Shown here piece by piece: positions 37,690-45,817 of a stretch of DNA of 64,000 bases. The notes beneath the pieces are model-generated. The model was not told where the DNA came from. It saw only the letters and a list, made by a program, of their open reading frames with translations, and did no database searches. Location: contig NZ_WVHT01000003.1 in assembly GCF_009834875.1 (NCBI RefSeq), positions 248,001-312,000 on the forward strand. The letters run 5' to 3'. The position numbers were made by a program, and so were the translations under genes. Every line of letters begins with the position of its first letter. The stretch's first letter is position 1. This DNA comes from Hufsiella arboris. Its GTDB lineage: Bacteria; Bacteroidota; Bacteroidia; Sphingobacteriales; Sphingobacteriaceae.

Positions 37690-39367
37690 CCGTTTTACAC
37701 TTCTTGCTTTTGTTGTAGTTCTGTCGTCCTGCGTTGGCGGCCAGCTTGGAAAAGTTACCAGCCAGCCGGAAAAAGGAATGGTCGTTTCGGCTTATCCTGA
37801 TGCTTCTAAAGTTGGACTGGAAATTCTGAAAAAAGGCGGCAACGCAGTTGACGCCGCAGTAGCTGTCCAGTTTGCTTTAGCCGTTGTTTACCCAAACGCC
37901 GGGAATATTGGCGGTGGCGGTTTTATGGTTTACCGGTCGGCCAAAGGTGAAATTGCTGCACTTGATTTCCGTGAAAAAGCACCGGGCTTGGCATCAAGGG
38001 ACATGTTCCTCGATTCAGCCGGCAATCCCATCAAAGATAAAAGTTTGTTTGGCCACCTGGCATGCGGCGTTCCCGGATCGGTTGCCGGCATGGCCGAAGC
38101 GCATAGAAAATTCGGTCGCTTAAGCTGGCAGCAAGTGCTGGAACCGGCGATCAGCCTGGCAGAAAATGGCTTTATTATCACAGAAAAGGAAGCCGACGAC
38201 CTAAACAGGCATTCGCAGGAATTTGCGAAATATAATCCCGCAGGAACGGTATTCGTCAGTAATGGCGGATGGAAGCAAGGCGACAGGCTGGTACAGAAAG
38301 ATCTTGCCGAAACGCTTAAAAGAATAGGCGAGCTCGGTGCCGCTGGCTTTTATGAAGGCGAAACGGCTGACAAAATCGTGGCCGAAATGCAGCACGGCGG
38401 TGGCCTGATATCAAAGGAAGATTTAAAAAATTACCATGCAGTCTGGCGGACACCGATCACAGGAATTTATAAAGGTTATAAAATCATCACGATGCCGCCG
38501 ACATCCAGCGGTGGAATTGCCTTATTGCAGTTACTTCATTCGGTCGAAAATTACCCGGTGGCGAGATACGGTTTTAACAGCGATTCAACAATTCAGCTGC
38601 TAACCGAAGCAGAACGCCGCGTATACGCCGACCGTGCTACATATTTAGGCGACCCCGACTTCTTCAAAGTTCCGCAAAGGGAATTGCTTGAACACGGCTA
38701 CTCCGTTGCCAGGATGAAGTCGATGAGCTTTAGCAAGGCGACGCCAAGTTCTGAGATCAAGGCCGGCGATATAACCGTCAAGGAAAGCAATCAAACCACT
38801 CACTTTTCCATTGTTGATCAATACGGCAACGCAGTTTCGATCACGACCACATTAAACGGTTCGTTCGGGTCGAAGGTTGTCGTTCAGGGTGCTGGCTTTT
38901 TCCTTAATAACGAGATGGATGATTTTTCTGTTAAGCCGGGAAGCCCGAATATGTACGGCCTGGTTGGTGGCGAAGCGAATGCGATCGCTCCCGGCAAACG
39001 GATGCTTAGTTCGATGACGCCAACCATCATCGAGAAAGACGGTAAACTGTTTATGGTTGTCGGCACTCCCGGCGGTTCAACTATCATGACATCCGTATTT
39101 CAAACGATATTAAATGTTATCGAATTCAACAAAAGCATGCAGGCCGCAGTTTCTGCTAAACGCGTACATCATCAGTGGCTGCCCGACACTATTTATTCGG
39201 AAACCGGAGCTTTGGATAGTTTGACTAAGATCAAACTGCAGCAAAAAGGATACCCGATAAAAGAATGGGGCGCCAGCGGCCGGGTCGATGCGATATTAAA
39301 AACCAAGTGGGGTTATTATCAGGGAGGCGCGGATCCTAGAGGAGATGATACAGCGATGGGATGGTAA
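37673..39367 (+). CDS. ggt: Gamma-glutamyltransferase (lipoprotein)
   Basis: An N-terminal-nucleophile hydrolase of about 564 aa that hydrolyses or transfers the gamma-glutamyl group of glutathione. I chose the ATG at 37673 (MSRYLNRFTLLAFVVVLSSC); this gives a signal peptide with lipobox LSSC, so the enzyme is lipid-anchored in the periplasm. Visible are KGMVVSAYPDASKVGLEILK, the glutamate site FREKAPGLASRDMF, the autoprocessing Thr in QTTHFSIVDQYGNAVS, and MLSSMTPTIIEKDGKLFMVV. The proenzyme is expected to cleave before that Thr. It overlaps the acyl-CoA ligase gene by 17 bp. Confidence 0.93.
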   Translation: MSRYLNRFTLLAFVVVLSSCVGGQLGKVTSQPEKGMVVSAYPDASKVGLEILKKGGNAVDAAVAVQFALAVVYPNAGNIGGGGFMVYRSAKGEIAALDFREKAPGLASRDMFLDSAGNPIKDKSLFGHLACGVPGSVAGMAEAHRKFGRLSWQQVLEPAISLAENGFIITEKEADDLNRHSQEFAKYNPAGTVFVSNGGWKQGDRLVQKDLAETLKRIGELGAAGFYEGETADKIVAEMQHGGGLISKEDLKNYHAVWRTPITGIYKGYKIITMPPTSSGGIALLQLLHSVENYPVARYGFNSDSTIQLLTEAERRVYADRATYLGDPDFFKVPQRELLEHGYSVARMKSMSFSKATPSSEIKAGDITVKESNQTTHFSIVDQYGNAVSITTTLNGSFGSKVVVQGAGFFLNNEMDDFSVKPGSPNMYGLVGGEANAIAPGKRMLSSMTPTIIEKDGKLFMVVGTPGGSTIMTSVFQTILNVIEFNKSMQAAVSAKRVHHQWLPDTIYSETGALDSLTKIKLQQKGYPIKEWGASGRVDAILKTKWGYYQGGADPRGDDTAMGW

Positions 39368-39458
39368 AATATCTAAAGTTCGGTTATTCCGAACACCTGT
39401 CCGTTCGATTTAAACCGGATGGAAGCGGCATCCTTTTTTTGCGGGGAGAATCGGTGAG

Positions 39459-39617
39459 ATGGCTAAAAAAAGATATAGCGGACAGCCGGACCACAGGGGC
39501 CATTTGTACAAACTTTCATTTCCAAAATCCTGGATCTTGCCGTTTAATTATCCTGGCTTCTTTGGCAACATATTAAACTGGTTCCCAGGAAATCCTACTG
39601 TTATCAAAATGAGATAA
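39459..39617 (+). CDS. Possible 52-aa hypothetical protein
   Basis: A short open frame starts MAKKRYSGQPDHRGHLYKLS and ends in GNPTVIKMR. Its composition (W, F, P, N, G, no low complexity) looks protein-like, and it is preceded by a GGGGAG stretch. It lies between ggt and the antitoxin-like gene on the same strand. The function is not recognised. A 71-aa frame overlapping it in another phase is less convincing. It may be a remnant of a larger gene. Confidence 0.3.
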   Translation: MAKKRYSGQPDHRGHLYKLSFPKSWILPFNYPGFFGNILNWFPGNPTVIKMR

Positions 39618-39635
39618 TCTTTTTTAAATTTGAAT

Positions 39636-39824
39636 ATGACTTCTACACAAATAAAAACTGAAATACAAAAGGTTTTGGATGAAGTTCCTGAAAACGCTTT
39701 ACAGGACGTTTTAGACTTTCTGAAAGACTTACAATCGTCGTCATCTGAAAAAATTAAGCTGACAAACAATGTGCGCCAAATTTTAGCTGAGGACAGAGTG
39801 CTTCTGGAAAAACTAGCTCGATGA
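39636..39824 (+). CDS. Antitoxin-like protein of a Doc/Fic toxin-antitoxin pair
   Basis: A 62-aa protein, MTSTQIKTEIQKVLDEVPEN followed by LQDVLDFLKDLQSS and a C-terminal helix ending LLEKLAR. The N-terminal helical motif resembles the DUF2281-like antitoxins that precede Doc toxins. Its stop overlaps the toxin ATG by 4 bp (ATGA), typical of a coupled toxin-antitoxin operon. It appears intact although the toxin is broken. Start chosen at the ATG 39636; a TTG two codons earlier is also in frame. Confidence 0.6.
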   Translation: MTSTQIKTEIQKVLDEVPENALQDVLDFLKDLQSSSSEKIKLTNNVRQILAEDRVLLEKLAR

Positions 39825-40195
39825 TAGACGTTAAAACAGCGTTAAATATTCATAACATTCTTATCGATAAATTTGGCGGAAGTAGAGGAATCAGAGATCT
39901 CCCTGGTTTGGAAGCTGCGCTGGCAAGACCATTTATAACGTTTGACCAGATTGAACTTTACAAAACACCTTAAACCAAGGCAGCAGCCATTTTCGAAAGC
40001 GTTATCATAAATCATCCTTTTATCGACGGCAACAAAAGGACCGCATATGTACTGATGCGTTTAATTTTATTGGAGCAGGGACTAGATATATCAGCATCTC
40101 AAGACGAAAAGTACGAAATGGTAATAAATGCAAGTAAAGGAAAAATAAGAATTGAAGAAATATCTCAATGGATAACTGATAATTTGAAAAAATAA
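39821..40195 (+). pseudogene. Doc/Fic-family toxin inactivated by an in-frame stop
   Basis: The frame from ATG 39821 encodes MIDVKTALNIHNILIDKFGG and GIRDLPGLEAALARP, the usual N-terminus of death-on-curing toxins. TAA occurs at codon 51 (39971-39973). The same frame continues past it, TKAAAIFESVIIN, then the Fic motif HPFIDGNKRTA (H65, F67, D69-G70-N71, R73) and ends at TAA 40193-40195, giving 124 codons, the normal Doc length. Doc transfers a phosphate (or AMP in other Fic proteins) to translation factors. The Fic motif is beyond the stop and no Met lies before it, so no active toxin is expected unless the stop is suppressed or a sequencing error exists. Confidence 0.8.
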
Positions 40196-40228
40196 ATATC
40201 TGAGTTTCATTAACGCCAGCTTTTCAAA

Positions 40229-40600
40229 ATGGAAATTAACAAAACTGATATTGAAGCGATAGAAGCACGCCTTGTGGAAGGAATAAAAGCCGGCGATGTC
40301 GGATTTCTTGATAAATTGCTACACGACGATCTGCTTTGCATCACACCAAACGGCAAAACGATTACAAAAGCGATGGATCTCGCATCACACAAATCGCGGG
40401 AGATGATCGTTGATAAGCTTACTCATAACATAGAAAACATTAGTATCATCGGCGACACGGCTGTAGCTACCGTAATTTACGATGCAGCCGGCGTCATGCT
40501 GGGCGAACCGATCTCCGGAAAATTTAAGTACATCCGCGTTTGGAAACTAGTTGATGATGGCCTGAAAGTTATTGCCGCCAGTTGTTGCCAGATTGATTAG
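40229..40600 (+). CDS. SnoaL/NTF2-like domain protein (DUF4440 type)
   Basis: A 123-aa single-domain protein. MEINKTDIEAIEARLVEGIK followed by DLLCITPNGKTITKAMDL, and a C-terminal SGKFKYIRVWKLVDDGLKVI, give the cone-shaped NTF2-like fold. Such proteins are often small-molecule binding or enzymatic; the substrate is unknown. A Cys-Cys pair (SCCQID) ends the protein. It is monocistronic, 33 bp after the broken toxin gene. Confidence 0.7.
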   Translation: MEINKTDIEAIEARLVEGIKAGDVGFLDKLLHDDLLCITPNGKTITKAMDLASHKSREMIVDKLTHNIENISIIGDTAVATVIYDAAGVMLGEPISGKFKYIRVWKLVDDGLKVIAASCCQID

Positions 40601-40693
40601 AGTATAAAATCCTTGTTAGCCTGGGCGGTGTCGAAGGAGGTGATTGCGTTTGATTAAAATTAGGAGGCAACATTTAGACAAAACATTGCCACC

Positions 40694-40724
40694 AGTATTG
40701 GCAGGCAACTTCTCCGCCAATACT
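40694..40724. repeat. Inverted repeat (9-bp arms)
   Basis: AGTATTGGC (40694-40702) and GCCAATACT (40716-40724) are perfect reverse complements separated by 13 nt. There is no T tract, so a terminator is unlikely. Confidence 0.6.
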
Positions 40725-40735
40725 TAAAGTAGGTC

Positions 40736-40774
40736 TGACTTTGAGTTAAAGTGCCGGTGACTTTAAGTTAAAGT
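40736..40774. repeat. Direct repeat of 17-mers
   Basis: TGACTTTGAGTTAAAGT (40736-40752) and TGACTTTAAGTTAAAGT (40758-40774) differ at one base and are separated by GCCGG. Each core (CTTTRAGTTAAAG) is close to palindromic. They could be a protein-binding site. Confidence 0.55.
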
Positions 40775-40905
40775 AATGGCGATTATTGATTGATTTGAAT
40801 CGGTTATGTTCCGGCATGTAACATAGGCATATCGATGTGAAAACAAAACGAGATCTCCCGATCCCATACAATTACAACAAAGAACTTGGCTAGGCGAAAT
40901 ATCCC

Positions 40906-41187
40906 CTAATGATACTTACACAAATAAGCCACCGGTTTTTCAGCCCTCACTTTAAACCTAGAGTTTTCCGCAACCTCAAACTTCTCTCCATCTTTAAACG
41001 ATTCCCAAACCGTTTCTTTATCCAGCTGAGCGTGTAATTCTCCCTGTACAACGATCATGGTTTCCGCTGCCGTTGTATTAAATTCAAATTCGCCGGGTGC
41101 TATTACACCTACAGATGATTTTCCTTCATTTGAATCGAAGCCAAGTGACTTTACTGCGCCGTCGAAATATTCGTTTATTTTGATCAT
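40906..41187 (-). CDS. ppnP: Pyrimidine/purine nucleoside phosphorylase
   Basis: A 93-aa cupin. The PpnP (DUF1255/YaiE) pattern is clear: MIKINEYFDGAVKSLGF at the start, GKSSVGVIAPGEFEFNT, ETMIVVQGELHAQL and the ending PVAYLCKYH. PpnP phosphorolyses several nucleosides into the free base and ribose-1-phosphate, a salvage step in the cytosol. Length matches the E. coli protein (94 aa). It lies 21 bp after the esterase gene on the same strand and may be co-transcribed with it, although the functions do not obviously connect. Confidence 0.92.
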   Translation of the reverse strand: MIKINEYFDGAVKSLGFDSNEGKSSVGVIAPGEFEFNTTAAETMIVVQGELHAQLDKETVWESFKDGEKFEVAENSRFKVRAEKPVAYLCKYH

Positions 41188-41208
41188 ATCCTGTAAATAT
41201 AAATTAGC

Positions 41209-42285
41209 TCACCATTGTTTCAGTTTTTTGATATATGCGCTGAGTTCGTTGGCGATCATTGCATGTTCTGCGAGATCCGGGTGATCATCGCATCCATTAT
41301 GATATCGCTTTTTAAAAAAATAAGAACTTACATTCTGGTCGCCGGACGCATGAACGGATTTGGTAATTCCCGCAATCATATTCTCCATGAAACTCCTCAA
41401 TTTTTGATCAGCCATAGGGCTCGTTATACAAACAACAGATGTCGCAGGGTATTGGGCCCGAACCTGCTTTATAAAGGAAACATAGGCATTACAAAACATC
41501 GCTGAATCCTGAATACCGTCGTTCTGGCCAAGACAAATCGTTAATACGTCCGGCTGGTAGCGTTTAAAATCCCATTGCAATGAATCTTTATAGAAAATTA
41601 CTTTGTCAAAAAGCTGCGGCATGGTAGTTTTAATGTTGCAGCAGCTATGCGTCAGCCCGATTCCCGAGTAAGAAGTCAGCATCCATTGAGCATTCAAAGC
41701 CCTTGCCGTCGTCGGCCCGTAACTCATGTAAGCGTTATGCTGATCTTCCCATACACCTTTTCCGCATGGAATTTCAGATTGATCACTTCCGGTTCCGCAG
41801 GTGATCGAATTTCCGATGAATTCTATTCTGCGGATTGGCCCGGGCGGAGATTTAAGAAGCTTTTCAGCTTTAACTCCCAAAAATTCGAGGTAGCCGATGC
41901 TTGACTCTGTGTTTTTACAAACAGTAATAAAATGCTTGCCACTGCTTAAATTCGGTATTGTGAAGATATTTTCTTTTTCCTTCAGCTGAATCCGGTACGC
42001 CTTTTTATCGTCAACGGCTATTTCCAAGTAACTATGTTTAGTGCCGTACAATACTTCATCATTTAGCAGCACATCACATCGCTGACCTTCAATCGAAAAC
42101 TGAACATAAACACCCGGCGCCCAAAAACGAGGCTTCATTTTATCGGTAAAATCGACCCGGCCGGTGTAGGTGATCAACGGATTATCAGCACGGTAAAAGT
42201 TAATCACATTTTGTTTTGCACGTGTGATTGTAGGCAGTGTAAGCAGTAAACAGACGGAGATAATTACTAATCTTGAGATTTTCAT
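41209..42285 (-). CDS. Secreted SGNH/GDSL esterase (CE2-like)
   Basis: A 358-aa exported hydrolase. Signal peptide about 1-23 (SVCLLLTLPTITRA). A jelly-roll domain (about 28-145; ITYTGRVDFTDKMKPRFWAP) precedes an SGNH domain: Ser block RIEFIGNSITCGTGSD (block I), SYSGIGLTHS (block II Gly), CLGQNDGIQDSAMF (block III) and CDDHPDLAEHAMIA (Asp/His). This two-domain layout is that of CE2 acetyl-xylan esterases, which remove acetyl groups from hemicellulose, but other acetyl esterases share it. Three Cys pairs may form disulphides. Substrate is inferred. Confidence 0.82.
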   Translation of the reverse strand: MKISRLVIISVCLLLTLPTITRAKQNVINFYRADNPLITYTGRVDFTDKMKPRFWAPGVYVQFSIEGQRCDVLLNDEVLYGTKHSYLEIAVDDKKAYRIQLKEKENIFTIPNLSSGKHFITVCKNTESSIGYLEFLGVKAEKLLKSPPGPIRRIEFIGNSITCGTGSDQSEIPCGKGVWEDQHNAYMSYGPTTARALNAQWMLTSYSGIGLTHSCCNIKTTMPQLFDKVIFYKDSLQWDFKRYQPDVLTICLGQNDGIQDSAMFCNAYVSFIKQVRAQYPATSVVCITSPMADQKLRSFMENMIAGITKSVHASGDQNVSSYFFKKRYHNGCDDHPDLAEHAMIANELSAYIKKLKQW

Positions 42286-42929
42286 TCAACAGTTATAAAA
42301 GAAGGTATTCGCTAAAAATAAAAACTTTTCAGACTAAAAATAAGTGAGCTTACTTGATGTGTCCTACTAAGGGAATAAGCAAAAATTACAAAGCGAAATA
42401 TTGCACGATAGTTATGTTTTGAAGCGGGCGCAATAGAGTATTTATTTGAAAACCAACGTTCACTTCTTCTTTCATTTTCAGCCCCGCCATACGGTACAAG
42501 TCCTCACCCTAAATACACATTACTACCGCTTCGTTGCGGGCTTTTCCCTTTTGTCGGGTTTATTACCGAACGGTTAGCATTTCATCGGAATACAGGCCTG
42601 TGCCTTAAGATACTTCGGATTACTTTGGCAAAGTACCTGCCGATTAGCAGCTACCTTTTGCCAAAAGCACTGTCCAAAAAAAATGAAATATGAAATACCG
42701 TCTGCTCGGTTATAAACCCGGGCGACGCGGATACCGGCCAGGTGTTTAAGGCCTCGTGTAGTATGTGCAAAGCACGGGACTGACATTAATTTTAAAGATT
42801 GCCTTGCTTTTCAAATTGTCGTAAATACGCTTTTACTCCGCGAAATATTAAAGATTAGTTTATCAAATCATCACAGCCCTAATCTAGCAAAGGATAAATT
42901 TTACGTTCTGTCAATGCATATAAATATTT
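42286..42929. other. Long non-coding interval with atypical base composition
   Basis: About 640 bp without a convincing gene. The left part is AT-rich. From about 42470 to 42790 the sequence is more GC-rich and contains the 14-mer CGCTTCGTTGCGGG (42527-42540) and GGGTTTATT (42556-42564), 15 nt apart; both recur at the same spacing in the interval at 58474-58511. It may be a decayed repeat or mobile element. A 70-aa frame on the minus strand here (42574-42786) has no recognisable homology. Confidence 0.5.
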
Positions 42930-42961
42930 TTTGCTTTCTACAAATCCATTATATAAATTTG
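42930..42961 (+). promoter_or_regulatory. Bacteroidota-type promoter of the MarR/beta-oxidation operon
   Basis: TTTG (42930-42933), a 20-nt spacer and TAAATTTG (42954-42961) match the -33/-7 pattern exactly. The predicted start is about 10 nt before the marR ATG, so the leader is very short. Confidence 0.7.
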
Positions 42962-42978
42962 TTATGCTTGCATAGTAA

Positions 42979-43410
42979 ATGAAACCAGAAGAAACCGTAG
43001 ATTATTTTTTAAAAATAACGTGGCAAAGTATCGCCAATAAGTACAACCAGATCGCATCACAATTTGAAATCACCCAGTCGCTGGGTTACATGCTGATTAA
43101 TATTCATGAAAATGGAACAGCTGTTTCGCAAATCGCCAATCTGCTTGGAGTAAAAACCACCAGTTTATCCCGCATGCTTAACAACATGGAGGATATGGGA
43201 CTTATTTACCGCCAGGGTGATGAAAACGATAAGCGATCGGTGCTGATCTTTTTAACCGATTATGGTAAAGAAAAAAGACAGATCGCGAAAGATGTTGTAC
43301 GGAAATTCAATGAATATCTGAATAAACATATTAGTGAAAATGAGCGTATTCAATTGACAGAAACTCTACTGAAAATAAATCAATTAACTCAAGATTATAA
43401 ATCAAAATAA
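42979..43410 (+). CDS. MarR-family transcriptional regulator
   Basis: A 143-aa winged-helix repressor. The helix-turn-helix is in TAVSQIANLLGVKTTSLSRM (about 51-70) and the wing in MGLIYRQGDENDKRSVLIFL (about 74-93). Terminal helices for dimerisation begin PEETVDYFLKITWQ and end LTETLLKINQLTQDY. It is the first gene of the operon with FadB-like, thiolase and acyl-CoA-dehydrogenase genes; its stop shares one base with the next start (TAATG). Bacteroidota beta-oxidation operons often carry such a regulator, probably responding to acyl-CoA (inference). Confidence 0.93.
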   Translation: MKPEETVDYFLKITWQSIANKYNQIASQFEITQSLGYMLINIHENGTAVSQIANLLGVKTTSLSRMLNNMEDMGLIYRQGDENDKRSVLIFLTDYGKEKRQIAKDVVRKFNEYLNKHISENERIQLTETLLKINQLTQDYKSK

Positions 43411-45815
43411 TGAACAGATCGATCAAAAAAGTAGCAGTACTTGGTTCCGGAATTATGGGATCACGTATCGCGTGCCACTTTGCCAATATTGGCGTGGAGG
43501 TGCTGCTGCTCGATATTGTGCCGAGAGAACTTTCTGCCGAGGAGCAGGCAAAGGGATTGAGTTTGGAAAATCCGGCGGTGCGCAACAGGATTGTAAATAC
43601 GTCTTTGCAAACCGCCATTAAGTCTAATCCATCGCCAGTATACACTAAATCCGTCGTCAATAAAATAACAACCGGAAATTTCGACGACAACATGAAAGAT
43701 ATCGCCGGAGTTGACTGGGTGATTGAAGTTGTGGTTGAAAACCTGGATATTAAAAAGAAGGTTTACGAACAAATTGAGAAGTTCCGCAAGCCGGGAACTC
43801 TTATCACTTCTAATACTTCCGGTATTCCGATCCATCTTTTGGATGAAGGCAGAAGTGAAGATTTTAAAGCGTATTTCTGTGGAACGCACTTTTTCAATCC
43901 ACCGCGTTATCTGAAGTTGCTGGAAATTATTCCAACACCAAACACAAAGCCGGATATCGTGGATTTTCTAATGCATTACGGAGATAAGTTCTTAGGTAAG
44001 ACAACCGTCCTATGTAAGGATACACCGGCGTTTATTGCCAATCGCGTAGGTGTTTATTCGATTATGGCATTGCTGCATTTGGTAGAAAAGATGGATCTGA
44101 CAGTTGAGGAAGTCGACAAATTTACCGGTCCGGCTTTAGGGCGACCGAAGTCGGCGACTTTCAGAACAACCGACGTAGTTGGTTTAGATACAATGATCAA
44201 CGTGGCAAACGGTTTATATCAGAATTGCGCGGATGATAAAGCTCGGGAACTATTCAAGCTTCCGGATTATGTTCAAAAATTAGCTGAAAACAAATGGCTG
44301 GGTGATAAAACCGGCCAGGGATTCTATAAGAAAGTTAAAGGTGCTGATGGCAAGTCGGAAATTCTTGCGCTTGATTTGAAGACGCTGGAATATAAGCCGT
44401 CTCAGAAAATTAAATCCGCTACGCTCGAAGCAACAAAACCAATTGAAAATCTTCGCGACCGCATGAAGGTTTTCTCAAAAGGAACTGACAAAGCCGGCGA
44501 GTTTTTCCGGGTTTCTTTTTATGGATTGTTTGAATATGTTTCCGACAGAATTCCGGAAATTTCAGATGAGCTATACCGGATTGACGATGCCATGCGTGCT
44601 GGTTTCGGCTGGGAACTTGGCCCATTTGAAGTTTGGGACGCATTAGGTGTGAAGGAAACGGTTGCCGCGATGAAAGAAAAAGGCAACGAAGCGGCCGCCT
44701 GGGTTCATGAAATGCTGGATGCCGGAAATGAAAGCTTCTATAAAGTAGAAAACGGAATAAAAAAATACTACGACATTCCTTCAAAATCTTATAAGCCGAT
44801 TCCGGGAACAGAAGCTTTCATTATCCTGGATAATATTCGTCCAACAAAAACCATCTGGAAAAATTCAGGAACAACGCTTACTGATCTTGGCGATGGAATC
44901 ATCAACCTGGAATTTCATACCAAAATGAATACCATCGGCGGTGAAGTGATCCAGGGAATTAACAAAGCGATTGATTTAGCTGAAAAGGATTACAGAGGAT
45001 TAGTAATTGGAAACGATGGAGCTAATTTTTCTGCCGGTGCAAACGTCGGTATGATCTTCATGATGGCTGTTGAGCAGGATTGGGATGAGCTGAATATGGC
45101 GGTAAAGATGTTCCAGAACACGTCGATGCGCTTAAGATATTCATCGATTCCGGTTGTTGTTGCGCCGCATAACCTGGCGCTTGGCGGCGGATGTGAGTTT
45201 TCGCTGCACGCTGATCACGTTCAACTAAGTGCCGAAACGTATATGGGCTTAGTGGAATTCGGCGTTGGGCTGATTCCCGGCGGTGGCGGTACAAAAGAAT
45301 TTGCGCTGCGCGCTTCCGACGAATTTAAAGAAGATCAGATTGATCAAAATGTATTAAAAAACCGTTTCCTGACGATCGGTATGGCGAAAGTTTCGACGTC
45401 TGGCGAAGAAGCATTTGAATTAGGTTATTTGCAAAAAGGCAAGTATGCGATCTCTATGAACCGCAACAGGCTGCTGGCCGATGCGAAAGAAAAAGCGATC
45501 GAACTGGCAGAAGCGGGTTATACTAAACCTGTTCAACGGAAAGATATTCGCGTTCTTGGAAAACAAGGATTAGGAATTGTTTATGCCGGAGCTAATTCGA
45601 TGTTTGCCGGTAACTACATCTCCGAGCACGATAAAAAGATCTCTGAAAAATTAGGTTACGTGATGTGCGGTGGAGATTTGTCGCAGCCGACGTTGGTAAG
45701 CGAACAATATCTGCTCGATTTGGAGCGGGAAGTGTTTTTATCGCTTGCAGGTGAGCGTAAATCGTTGGAGCGCATCCAGTCGATCATTACAAAAGGTAAA
45801 CCGTTAAGAAATTAA
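43410..45815 (+). CDS. 3-hydroxyacyl-CoA dehydrogenase / enoyl-CoA hydratase (FadB/FadN-like)
   Basis: A bifunctional 801-aa enzyme for the hydration and NAD-dependent oxidation steps of beta-oxidation. The N-terminal dehydrogenase (about 1-310) has the NAD loop VAVLGSGIMGSRIACHFANI (about 8-27), the 3HCDH motif CGTHFFNPPRYLKLLEIIP and TPAFIANRVGVYS. A second dehydrogenase-C-like part (about 350-460) is followed by the C-terminal crotonase domain (about 485-760) with NDGANFSAGANVGMIFMMAV and GGGCEFSLHADHVQLSAETY. The order dehydrogenase-then-hydratase matches FadN rather than FadB. Translationally coupled to the MarR gene. Confidence 0.93.
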   Translation: MNRSIKKVAVLGSGIMGSRIACHFANIGVEVLLLDIVPRELSAEEQAKGLSLENPAVRNRIVNTSLQTAIKSNPSPVYTKSVVNKITTGNFDDNMKDIAGVDWVIEVVVENLDIKKKVYEQIEKFRKPGTLITSNTSGIPIHLLDEGRSEDFKAYFCGTHFFNPPRYLKLLEIIPTPNTKPDIVDFLMHYGDKFLGKTTVLCKDTPAFIANRVGVYSIMALLHLVEKMDLTVEEVDKFTGPALGRPKSATFRTTDVVGLDTMINVANGLYQNCADDKARELFKLPDYVQKLAENKWLGDKTGQGFYKKVKGADGKSEILALDLKTLEYKPSQKIKSATLEATKPIENLRDRMKVFSKGTDKAGEFFRVSFYGLFEYVSDRIPEISDELYRIDDAMRAGFGWELGPFEVWDALGVKETVAAMKEKGNEAAAWVHEMLDAGNESFYKVENGIKKYYDIPSKSYKPIPGTEAFIILDNIRPTKTIWKNSGTTLTDLGDGIINLEFHTKMNTIGGEVIQGINKAIDLAEKDYRGLVIGNDGANFSAGANVGMIFMMAVEQDWDELNMAVKMFQNTSMRLRYSSIPVVVAPHNLALGGGCEFSLHADHVQLSAETYMGLVEFGVGLIPGGGGTKEFALRASDEFKEDQIDQNVLKNRFLTIGMAKVSTSGEEAFELGYLQKGKYAISMNRNRLLADAKEKAIELAEAGYTKPVQRKDIRVLGKQGLGIVYAGANSMFAGNYISEHDKKISEKLGYVMCGGDLSQPTLVSEQYLLDLEREVFLSLAGERKSLERIQSIITKGKPLRN

Positions 45816-45817
45816 AG

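Larger units (their letters stand above)
40601..40905. other. Gene-poor interval with small repeats
   Basis: This 305-bp interval has no convincing gene. It holds an inverted repeat (40694-40724) and a near-identical pair of 17-mers (40736-40774), listed separately. No promoter or terminator was recognised. Confidence 0.6.

Noticed and set aside
39361-39576. 71-aa frame overlapping the ggt stop
   Set aside because: It overlaps ggt by 7 bp and shares sequence with the more protein-like 52-aa frame in another phase; no family match.
40694-40724. Terminator
   Set aside because: A 9-bp inverted repeat exists but has a long loop and no T tract, so it is reported only as a repeat.
42574-42786. 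70-aa frame on the minus strand (MSVPCFAHTTRGLKH...)
   Set aside because: It lies in a GC-rich intergenic segment with repeat-like motifs. Composition is odd and it resembles no family, so it is more likely chance.
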